A DNA stretch of 64,000 nucleotides from Herbidospora galbida (GTDB taxonomy: Bacteria; Actinomycetota; Actinomycetes; Streptosporangiales; Streptosporangiaceae), in contig NZ_SZQA01000029.1 in NCBI RefSeq assembly GCF_005233835.1, positions 57,199 through 121,198 on the forward strand. Reading direction: 5' to 3'. The notes under the pieces were generated by a model, which saw only the letters and a program-made list of their open reading frames with translations, did no database searches and was not told where the DNA came from. This document shows, in pieces, positions 57,349-64,000 of this stretch. The translations under genes were made by a program, and so were the position numbers. Within the stretch, counting starts at the first letter, position 1. Each line of letters starts with the position of its first letter.

Positions 57349-58338
57349 ATGCGGGCAATCATCGCGGTCTTATTGGCGGCCTCCGCCTCCCCCTGGCAGG
57401 TCGCCCAGGTCGTCCACTCCCCGGGCGACGACGTGTTCGCCGACGTCGCGGTCACGGCCGACGGCACCGTCTGGTCCGCCGGGCACCGGTACGCGAACGG
57501 CCGCCGTCAGGGGTTCGTGCAGTCGCTCAAGGGCAAGGCCAGGAAGACGCTGCCCGGACGGCTGCCCGAGCTGTCGGCGGTCGCCGCCACCACGAGCCGG
57601 GTCTGGGCCTTCGGGCCCAACCGGGCCTACGCCTGGAACGGGCGCGCCTGGACGTCCTGGTCGCTCGGCACGTTCCACGCCACCGACGCCGAGACCGTCT
57701 CCGCCCGCGACGTCTGGGCCGTCGGCGGGAACACCTCACGGCGCTGGACCGGGTCGTCGTGGAAACGCCACCCCGTCCCTGGGGCCGCCCAGGCCGTGGA
57801 CGCCGGAGGCGGGCAGGTCTGGGCCGCCGGGAGCGGCGTCTTCCACTGGTCGGGCAAGGCCTGGCGCAAGGTGAAGCTGCCCGCGATCCCGCTGCCGACC
57901 GAGGACGCCACCGCCACCTTCATCGACGTCGCCGTCGTCAGCGCGCGCAACGTGTGGGCCGTCGGCGGGGTCAGCTGGGAGGGGGCCGACGCCGAGGGCG
58001 ACGACGTGACCTTCTCCCGGCCGCTGGCCATGCACTGGAACGGCTCCCGGTGGCGGATGACGCTCGGGACGACGCAGGGGCAGCCGTACACGGAGGCGGA
58101 GCCTGACGGCAAGGGCGGGGTCTGGATCGCGCAGGGCGGGTGGAACCCGCAGTTGTGGCAGGTCAGAGGCACGAGCTGGGCGAGCACGCCGCTGCCCAGG
58201 CCTACGGGGTATGACGCCTCGCTGGCCGCCGTGGCGCGCCGGCCGGGCACCTCGCAGGTGTGGGGCGCCGGGTTCACCGCGCCGGTGGGCGACCCCGATG
58301 ATCCCGGAGCCAATGCCACGCTCTGGCGCGTCTCCTAA
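57349..58338 (+). CDS. Secreted beta-propeller-like repeat protein
   Basis: 329 residues. A short signal-like N terminus (MRAIIAVLLAASASPW) leads into repeats with a DVWAVGG core: VTADGTVWSAGH, TSRVWAFGPNRAYAWNG, ARDVWAVGGNTSRRWTG, GGQVWAAGSGVFHWSG and ARNVWAVGGVSWEG. These suggest a five- to seven-bladed propeller exposed outside the cell. Common in Streptosporangiales with unknown function. It is divergent from the phosphatase gene by 19 bases. Confidence 0.72.
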   Translation: MRAIIAVLLAASASPWQVAQVVHSPGDDVFADVAVTADGTVWSAGHRYANGRRQGFVQSLKGKARKTLPGRLPELSAVAATTSRVWAFGPNRAYAWNGRAWTSWSLGTFHATDAETVSARDVWAVGGNTSRRWTGSSWKRHPVPGAAQAVDAGGGQVWAAGSGVFHWSGKAWRKVKLPAIPLPTEDATATFIDVAVVSARNVWAVGGVSWEGADAEGDDVTFSRPLAMHWNGSRWRMTLGTTQGQPYTEAEPDGKGGVWIAQGGWNPQLWQVRGTSWASTPLPRPTGYDASLAAVARRPGTSQVWGAGFTAPVGDPDDPGANATLWRVS

Positions 58339-58349
58339 CATCGGCAGCT

Positions 58350-58553
58350 ATGACTGAACTGCCGAAGATCGGCCGGCCCGCCGAGCGGGCGCTGGCCGAA
58401 GCGGGCTGCCGCACGCTGGAGGACGTCACCCGCTTCACCGCGAAGGAACTGCTGGCCCTGCACGGGATGGGGCCCAGGGGCGTCCGCATCCTGACCGAGG
58501 TGCTGGACGCGCACGGCCTGTCGTTCCGCGATCCCGATAAGATCGAGCGATGA
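58350..58553 (+). CDS. Small helix-hairpin-helix protein
   Basis: 67 residues. IGRPAERALAEAGCRTLEDV and LLALHGMGPRGVRILTEVL form two HhH-type motifs, like the RNA polymerase alpha C-terminal domain or other non-specific DNA-binding modules. ATGA overlap with the NUDIX-like gene suggests co-translation. Possibly DNA- or nucleotide-related, but no specific role can be given. Confidence 0.78.
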   Translation: MTELPKIGRPAERALAEAGCRTLEDVTRFTAKELLALHGMGPRGVRILTEVLDAHGLSFRDPDKIER

Positions 58554-59086
58554 CCGAAATGACCGAAACCGCGGCGGGCTGGCTGTCACCTGAGGAGCTC
58601 TCGCTCATGCGCGAGCGCCTGCCGATCCTCTACGTCGACGCCGTGCCGGTCCGCGCCGACGAGAACGGCGTGGTCACCCACGTCGGCCTGCTGCTGCGCA
58701 TCGGCGCCGACGGCACCGTCAGCCGCGCGCTGGTCTCGGGCCGGGTCCTCTACGGCGAGCGGGTCCGCGACGCGCTGCTGCGTCACCTGGAGAAGGACCT
58801 CGGCCCGGTCGCCCTGCCCCGTGTGCCGCTGTCACCCCAGCCGTTCACGATCGCCGAATACTTCCCCACCCCGGGGGTGACGCCCTACCACGACCCGCGG
58901 CAGCACGCGGTGTCGCTCGCCTACATCGTCCCGGTCGCCGGCGACTGCGCCCCCCGCCAGGACGCCCTCGACCTGGAGTGGTTCACCCCCGAGGAGGCGG
59001 CCTCCCCGATGGTCCAGCAGGAGATGACCGGCGGTCAGGGCACCCTGCTGAAGCAGGCCCTCGCCCACGTCGGGCAGATCGTCTGA
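58550..59086 (+). CDS. NUDIX hydrolase-family protein (DUF4916)
   Basis: 178 residues. WLSPEELSLMRERLPILYVD, then THVGLLLRIGADG, RVLYGERVRDALLRHLEKDL and FFPTPG-like YFPTPGVTPYHDPRQHAVSL match actinobacterial DUF4916 proteins. These have a NUDIX fold, but the classical Nudix box is not recognisable here (ERVRDALLRHLEKDLG in its place), so pyrophosphohydrolase activity is doubtful. Translated with the HhH gene upstream. Confidence 0.8.
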   Translation: MTEMTETAAGWLSPEELSLMRERLPILYVDAVPVRADENGVVTHVGLLLRIGADGTVSRALVSGRVLYGERVRDALLRHLEKDLGPVALPRVPLSPQPFTIAEYFPTPGVTPYHDPRQHAVSLAYIVPVAGDCAPRQDALDLEWFTPEEAASPMVQQEMTGGQGTLLKQALAHVGQIV

Positions 59087-59093
59087 CCCTCGG

Positions 59094-60980
59094 TCACCGT
59101 GGCTGGTAGCTGCACCGGGCCCCCGTCCTGACCGTGGCCCGCAGCTCGGCGGCCACCGTCTCGTCGAGTTCCTCTATCCGGGCCAGGGCCCGGCGGATCG
59201 CCTTGCCGACCGCCACTCTGGCCCGCTCGCCGTCGCCGGTGAACGCCCGCGACCGGCCCCCCAGCCCGGTCGCGGCGGCCAGTTCCCCCGCCAGCCACGC
59301 GTGTTCGGCGCGCAACGCCGTCGCCCCCGCCGTGTCGGTCAGCGCCTCGCGCTCCTCGATCGCCTCCTGGAGGCGGGCCAGCCGCGTCTCGTAGGCGCGG
59401 CGCGCGGTCGCGTCGAGCACCGGCTGGTCGGGAGGCTGGTCCGGGACGCCGGCCAGGTCGGCGGCGGAGACCTCCCGGCCCGGGTTGGCGATCAGGACCG
59501 CCAGGTGGCCCATGCCGACGCTGTGCTCCACCGTGATCGAGCGGCCGCCGAGGTCGAGCCGCCAGTGGCGGCCGTGGCGGCGGGCCGAGGCCGGCGACGG
59601 GCCCGGGGAGCGGCGGGCGACCGGGGGCGGGAGTTCCATGCCCAGTTCGGCGGCCTCCTTGGTGGCCAGCTCCAGTTCCCGCAGCGCGGCGTCGTCGTCG
59701 GGGCCGTGCCGCAGCGCCAGCGCGTGGCCGAGCCGCCAGCGCGACAGCACGGCGGCGGGCCAGTGGCCGAGGGCCAGGTTGTCGCGGACCGCGCACTGGA
59801 AGTGGCCGATCGCGCGGTCGAGGCGGCCCACGGTCAGGCTGGCCACCCCCAGCGGGTGGTGGGCCGAGCCCAGGCAGGTGACCCCCAGGCTGGCGATGAC
59901 CGGGGTGCCCTCGTGGGCCCTCAGCAGGTCGTAGACCTCCGCCGAGACGGTCTCGTCGCCGAGGAGATGGGCGGTCTCGGCGACGCCGTACATGGTGTAG
60001 AGCCAGGAGCTCGACCGGGGGAGGGCGGCCAGGTCGCGGCCCCGGATGCGGGCCAGCATGCCGGCCGCCAGGCGGTCCTCCCCGGCGGTGGCGGCGGCGA
60101 TGGCCAGGCCCGCGAAGTAGCTGTTGTCGACCGCGCTCAGCACGGGGGAGTCGGCCTGGTCGTGCATGAGGTCCGTCAGTTCGGCGATGCGGCCCTGGAA
60201 CCAGCGGATGGTGCCGAGCTGGCCGCCGTACCAGCCCGCGGCGTCGCGGTCGCCGGCGGCGGTGCCGCGTTCGGCGCTGGCGGTGGCGAGGTTCTCGGCG
60301 TGGGCGAACCGGCCCTGGCGGATGGCCAGCATCACCCGGATCGCGCTCGCGATGAACCCGGCCGCCAGGTGGGGGCTCCGGTCGAGCAGGGCCTCCAGCT
60401 CCCGCAGGCCGCGCTCGGCGTGGGGGTCGCCCGATAAGAACAGGTCGACGGTACGCCACATCACGCCCATCACCGTGTCCCCGCGACGGCCCGTGCGACC
60501 GGCGTGCCCGATGAGCTCCTTGGCCAGCGCGAGGCGCGTCTGACCGTGGTCGGGGCCGAGCAGGCAGTGGTGGGCCAGGCTGAGCGCCTCGACCAGGGCG
60601 ACCGGCTCGTCCGCGGTCCGGGCCTCGGCGAGCTCCCGCATGATCGCGTCATGGGTGCCGTGGCGGTAGTCCTCCTCGCCGGCCAGCCGGATGCGGAGCC
60701 GTCGCGCCAGGTCGGAGCCGGGGTCGGCGGCGGCCAGGGCCTGCCCCTGGCGGGTGCGCACGGTCGACTCGGCCTCGGCGGTGCGGTGCTCGTGCACCCA
60801 GACGCCGCCCAGCCCCAGGGCCGACCGGGCCATCCCCTCATGGTCCCCGTCGCCCTCGGCCCGCCGCCAGGCCAGCTCGAACCACCGGCGGGCGGCCCGC
60901 AGATCCCCCTCGGCGTGCAGTGCGTGTTCCCCGGCCGCCAGCGCCGTGCCCCGTGCCTGGCGGTCCCCCTCCTGGGCCAT
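59094..60980 (-). CDS. Large TPR-like protein with conserved C-terminal region
   Basis: 628 residues; ATG 60980 with AAGGAG upstream. Most of the protein (about 15-470) is helical TPR-like repeats (ALHAEGDLRAARRWFELAWR, GRFAHAENLATASAERG, VGRLDRAIGHFQCAVRDN). After a Pro/Arg linker, RHWRLDLGGRSITVEHSVGM and GHLAVLIANPGREVSAADLA lead to a coiled region, the pattern of the C-terminal part of some actinobacterial regulators. No ATPase domain is present. Ends 7 bases after the convergent NUDIX-like gene's stop. Role in regulation is inferred. Confidence 0.75.
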   Translation of the reverse strand: MAQEGDRQARGTALAAGEHALHAEGDLRAARRWFELAWRRAEGDGDHEGMARSALGLGGVWVHEHRTAEAESTVRTRQGQALAAADPGSDLARRLRIRLAGEEDYRHGTHDAIMRELAEARTADEPVALVEALSLAHHCLLGPDHGQTRLALAKELIGHAGRTGRRGDTVMGVMWRTVDLFLSGDPHAERGLRELEALLDRSPHLAAGFIASAIRVMLAIRQGRFAHAENLATASAERGTAAGDRDAAGWYGGQLGTIRWFQGRIAELTDLMHDQADSPVLSAVDNSYFAGLAIAAATAGEDRLAAGMLARIRGRDLAALPRSSSWLYTMYGVAETAHLLGDETVSAEVYDLLRAHEGTPVIASLGVTCLGSAHHPLGVASLTVGRLDRAIGHFQCAVRDNLALGHWPAAVLSRWRLGHALALRHGPDDDAALRELELATKEAAELGMELPPPVARRSPGPSPASARRHGRHWRLDLGGRSITVEHSVGMGHLAVLIANPGREVSAADLAGVPDQPPDQPVLDATARRAYETRLARLQEAIEEREALTDTAGATALRAEHAWLAGELAAATGLGGRSRAFTGDGERARVAVGKAIRRALARIEELDETVAAELRATVRTGARCSYQPR

Positions 60981-61074
60981 CCGCGCTCCTTCTCGTACGT
61001 TTCATCGCGTACGTGAACAAGTGATAGACCTTCCGCTTGCACCAGCCTTTCTTGGTGCTTGACCGACCTGTCCG

Positions 61075-61392
61075 TCAGGTGATGTCAAGCCGGTCGATAA
61101 GGGTGTCGTGCGTGCGGAAGGTCAGGGTGCCCGGCCCGTTGTAGCCCTCGCCGGACACGGTGACCGCGACCGTGGTCGATTCGCCCGTGGTGCGCGCCCC
61201 CGTCACCACGACCGTGGTGCGGGCGCCGATGTTCTCCCGCTCGTTCCATTCGGCGATGCGGTCGCGCCCCTCGAACGTGCGGCCGAAGACGTTGACGACG
61301 GCGTCCTCGGCGAACGCCCCCAGAAGAGCGTCGCCGTCGCCCCGGTTGGTGGCGTCGATCATCTGCTGGATGGCGGGTAGAAGCGGATCCAT
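61075..61392 (-). CDS. SnoaL/NTF2-like protein
   Basis: 105 residues from ATG 61392 (GAGGA upstream); a longer frame to 61437 is disfavoured. MIDATNRGDGDALLGAFAED, AVVNVFGRTFEGRDRIAEW and LTFRTHDTLIDRLDIT give the cone-shaped NTF2 fold. Such small proteins act as isomerases, cyclases or simple binding proteins; residues here do not discriminate. It lies upstream of the MFS exporter gene in the same direction as that gene, from which it is separated by 74 bases. Confidence 0.82.
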   Translation of the reverse strand: MDPLLPAIQQMIDATNRGDGDALLGAFAEDAVVNVFGRTFEGRDRIAEWNERENIGARTTVVVTGARTTGESTTVAVTVSGEGYNGPGTLTFRTHDTLIDRLDIT

Positions 61393-61466
61393 CGCGGTCC
61401 TCGCTGTGTGGTCGGGTGATGTGTCCTTGTGGGCCACATCCCCCGCTGACGAGGACGATATGCCGG

Positions 61467-62921
61467 TTATGAAGACCGGTGAACGTGGCCGGCCGCCATA
61501 CCCGCCGCTTCTTTTGTGGCGGTGGCATACGCCACACTCCGCCGCCGACCGGGGACGAACGCCATGATCAGCGCCGCCAGCATGGCGGCCACCGCTCCCA
61601 GGATGAACGTCAGCTTGAATCCGTCAAGGGTCGGCACGAGGGTTCCGGCGAACGGCTGCGTCATGTGCGCCAGGGCCACGCCGACGACCGCGCTGGCGGT
61701 GGAGGTGCCCACCGAGCGCATCAGCGCGTTGAGGCCGTTGGCGGCGGCGGTCTCGGTGTGCGGGACGTTCGCCATGATCAGGGCCGGGATGGCGGCGAAC
61801 GCCAGGGCCATGCCGGTCGAGGTGATCATGCTCACCACGATGAGCTGCCAGGGGGCGCTCAGCAGCCACAGCGCGGCGACGTCGCCGGCCGCGAAGACCA
61901 GGGCGCCGGTCATCAGCGAGACCTTGGCGCCCTTCCAGGCCGACAGCTTGGCCGACAGGGGCGACACGAAGATCATGACCAGGCCGCCGGGCGCCATGCA
62001 CAGGCCCGCCACGAGCATCGTCTGGCCGAGCCCGTGGCCGGTGGCGGCGGGCAGCTGGAGGAGCTGCGGGATGGCCAGCGCCTGGGCGTACATGGCGAAG
62101 CCGATGCAGATCGAGGCGATGTTGGTGAGCAGGACCGGACGCCGCGCGGAGGTGCGCAGGTCGACCAGCGGCCCGGGGCGGCGCAGCTCGTAGAGGCCCC
62201 ACACGACGAGGATCACCAGGGCCGCGCCGAACAGGCCCAGCGTCAGCGGGCCGCCCCAGCCCCAGTCGCCGCCCTTGGTGATGGCCAGCAGCAGGCAGAG
62301 CAGCCCGGCGGTCAGCCCGATCGCGCCGGGGAAGTCGATCCGGCCGCCGCTGCGGTCGCTCGACTCCGGTACGAGCGTCCACACCATGATCATGGCGATC
62401 AGGCCGAGCCCGGCGGCGCCCCAGAACAGCAGGTGCCAGCTGGCGTTCTGGGCGATGGCGGCGGCGGCCGGGAGGCCGAGCGCGCCGCCGACGCCGAGGG
62501 AGGAGCTCATCAGGCCCATCGCGGAGCCGAGCCGCTCGGGGGCCAGTTCGTCGCGCATGAGGCTGATGCCCAGCGGGATCACCCCGGCCGCGCAGCCCTG
62601 CAGCGCCCGGCCGACGATCATCGGCACGAGCGAGGAGCTGAGCGCCCCGACGACCGATCCGGCCACCAGCAGGCCGAGGCAGATCAGCAGCAGCCGCCGC
62701 TTGCCGAACATGTCGCCCAGCCGCCCGGTGAGCGGGGTCGCGATGGCGCCCGCGAGCAGGGTGGCGGTCAGCACCCAGGTGACCGACGCGGCGTCGGTGT
62801 GGAGGTATCGCGGCAGTTCGGGCACGATCGGGATGACGATGGTCTGCATCACCGAGACCACGATCCCCGCCGACGCCAGTGCTGTGATGATCGCGCCGCC
62901 ATGGCGAGCTGGGGGAGTCAC
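61467..62921 (-). CDS. MFS transporter, DHA2 (EmrB/QacA) family
   Basis: 484 residues, about 14 transmembrane helices. Motif A GRLGDMFGKRRLL, motif B GRALQGCAAGVIPLGISLMR and motif C SSSLGVGGALGLPAAA identify a drug:H+ antiporter of the DHA2 group. GTG start at 62921. Probably a multidrug exporter. The divergent TetR-like regulator gene at 63145 is its likely controller. Confidence 0.9.
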   Translation of the reverse strand: MTPPARHGGAIITALASAGIVVSVMQTIVIPIVPELPRYLHTDAASVTWVLTATLLAGAIATPLTGRLGDMFGKRRLLLICLGLLVAGSVVGALSSSLVPMIVGRALQGCAAGVIPLGISLMRDELAPERLGSAMGLMSSSLGVGGALGLPAAAAIAQNASWHLLFWGAAGLGLIAMIMVWTLVPESSDRSGGRIDFPGAIGLTAGLLCLLLAITKGGDWGWGGPLTLGLFGAALVILVVWGLYELRRPGPLVDLRTSARRPVLLTNIASICIGFAMYAQALAIPQLLQLPAATGHGLGQTMLVAGLCMAPGGLVMIFVSPLSAKLSAWKGAKVSLMTGALVFAAGDVAALWLLSAPWQLIVVSMITSTGMALAFAAIPALIMANVPHTETAAANGLNALMRSVGTSTASAVVGVALAHMTQPFAGTLVPTLDGFKLTFILGAVAAMLAALIMAFVPGRRRSVAYATATKEAAGMAAGHVHRSS

Positions 62922-62934
62922 GTGGTGCCTTTCC

Positions 62935-62975
62935 GTGCAAGGTCGGATTGCATCCTATTCATGTCGCTTTTGCAC
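62935..62975. promoter_or_regulatory. Inverted repeats between the MFS and TetR-like genes
   Basis: GTGCAA (62935-62940) and TTGCAC (62970-62975) form a separated inverted repeat; between them GGAT-TGC-ATCC (62945-62955) is a palindrome. The region is comparatively AT-rich and lies close to the MFS start, where a repressor could act. The TetR-like protein is the candidate. Weak call. Confidence 0.3.
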
Positions 62976-63144
62976 GGTTCGGCCCGGGTCCCTCCGTGTT
63001 GGCCGATCGGCCGTCTTTCTCCGTGGAACACCTGGTGAACATCCTCACCAATGTCACCAAAAGCAATCAGGTCGTGAAAACTACTTAAGTCAGCTGTAGT
63101 CTTCTGTCGACAATTCGAATATGTCCATACGGGTGGGAGGGGTC

Positions 63145-63963
63145 GTGGCCGACGTACTCACGGAATCTCGCCGGAGCGTGGCCGCCCGTTGGCGGGAACG
63201 CCTGTTACAGGGGAGCCGCCACGGAAAGCGCCACTGGGCGACCAGGACGGTCTACTACACGGCCTGCCGCGAGGTGGCCGAGGCCGGCGGCCGGGTCGGC
63301 AGGGAGGTGCTGGACGTGTCGGGGGGCTCGACCAGCACGTTGTACACGGTCGTGGGGCCGAGGGCGCGGCATTCGCTCGCGGCGGCCTACGGCGAGGAGT
63401 TGCCCGACTGCTTCGGGCGGGTCGACGCGCTGACCGAACTGGCGCGCGAGACCGTCGTCTGGACTTTCTGGCCCTATCGCGATAGCTGGCTACAGATGCT
63501 GGAGTCAGGACCGGGCGGGCGGATGGCCGCCGCCGAGGGCCTGGTGCTGGCGGTGGCCGACTTCGCCGCCGATCACCCGGGGCTGCTGAGGGCCACGGGG
63601 CTGGAGCCGCCGGTCTGCGCGGTCGAAGACCTGATGGCGGTCTTCGGTCGCATGGCCACCGCGCGCGACGTCTTCTGCCTCCTGCAGGACGTGATCATCG
63701 ACGCGACGCGCGGGCTGCACGTACCGGCGGAAGTGGTCCTCGACGGGGTCCGGCCCAAGCTGGAGGCGCGGGTCCCGGTCGTGGAACGCGCCAACGAACC
63801 GCTGCCCGCGCTCGCCGACGCCGTCGTCGGGCTGCTGTCGGCCCGGCTCGACCCGCCGCAGCGGCGGGCCGCCGCCGACCTGCTCGAAGCCGCCGCCGAG
63901 GCGCTGCGCCGGACCATCAGGACGGAGGGGCGGGAACGTGACAACGGCCCCCGTGCGGCCTGA
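63145..63963 (+). CDS. TetR-like transcriptional regulator (putative)
   Basis: About 272 residues. GTG 63145 is chosen because GGGAGGGG (63134-63142) precedes it; an ATG at 63121 has no such site. The HTH candidate is GRVGREVLDVSGGSTSTLYT then VVGPRARHSL (about residues 50-80), unusually far in for a TetR protein. The remainder is helical, as in TetR ligand domains. Divergence from the MFS exporter supports a repressor role. Confidence 0.65.
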   Translation: MADVLTESRRSVAARWRERLLQGSRHGKRHWATRTVYYTACREVAEAGGRVGREVLDVSGGSTSTLYTVVGPRARHSLAAAYGEELPDCFGRVDALTELARETVVWTFWPYRDSWLQMLESGPGGRMAAAEGLVLAVADFAADHPGLLRATGLEPPVCAVEDLMAVFGRMATARDVFCLLQDVIIDATRGLHVPAEVVLDGVRPKLEARVPVVERANEPLPALADAVVGLLSARLDPPQRRAAADLLEAAAEALRRTIRTEGRERDNGPRAA

Positions 63964-64000
63964 CGGGCCGGCCCGGCCGGCCGACCGCTCGTGGATCGCC
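63938..64000 (+). CDS. Start of a further gene, truncated by window end
   Basis: GTG 63938 with GGAGGGG about 9 bases upstream opens MTTAPVRPDGPARPADRSWI to the window end, overlapping the TetR-like gene by 26 bases. Too short to identify. Confidence 0.4.
   Translation, partial: MTTAPVRPDGPARPADRSWIA

Overview
The window looks like a chromosome segment of a high-GC, spore-forming filamentous actinomycete, probably Streptosporangiales or a Streptomyces relative. This is inferred from the very GC-rich codon use, frequent GTG starts, many GTGA/ATGA overlaps, an SsgB-type sporulation regulator (44.1 kb) and an ECF41 sigma factor. No transposase, integrase, phage gene or CRISPR array was seen.

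Layout. 0-5.8 kb: the 3' part of histidine ammonia-lyase, a RidA/6PGDH-like pair opposite a LysR regulator, and a pabB-pabC pair followed by a DUF305 lipoprotein. 5.8-9.1 kb: a NUDIX-HTH regulator divergent from a membrane protein and a nucleoside-phosphorylase-fold protein; these last two carry the same short motif at facing termini. 9.1-18.9 kb: two paralogous sulfotransferases bracket an adenylate-forming ligase, a flavin oxidoreductase, an FMN hydroxy-acid oxidase, an atypical P450, a cation/proton antiporter and a two-component system.

19.4-39.5 kb is the most striking part: fourteen consecutive, mostly overlapping genes. They encode a secreted/anchored vWA protein, a tubulin-like GTPase-fold protein, a four-helix membrane protein, a pseudokinase, a zinc-ribbon P-loop GTPase, a tail-anchored protein, a cyclase-like protein, a degenerate NTPase/HEAT protein, an SPFH-like protein, a PP2C phosphatase, a TerK-like kinase, a TerY-like vWA protein, a cyclase-like/TPR protein and a CRP-family regulator. 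A third cyclase-like/TPR gene follows at 40.0 kb. The logic resembles actinobacterial vWA/GTPase/Ter-type stress or conflict systems, but I do not recognise this exact combination. Two neighbouring members again share a short motif at facing termini.

41-57 kb holds accessory genes with several broken ones: a DUF6326-like gene with an in-frame TAG, a small gene with an in-frame TGA, a decayed CHAT-domain gene and a frameshifted GNAT-like gene. Among them are tRNA-Val(CAC), ssgB, an LVIVD lipoprotein and an ECF41 sigma factor with a divergent carboxymuconolactone-decarboxylase-like gene. 57-64 kb has a PTP-like phosphatase, a propeller-like secreted protein, an HhH protein plus NUDIX-like pair, a large TPR protein, a SnoaL-like protein, an MFS exporter and a TetR-like regulator.
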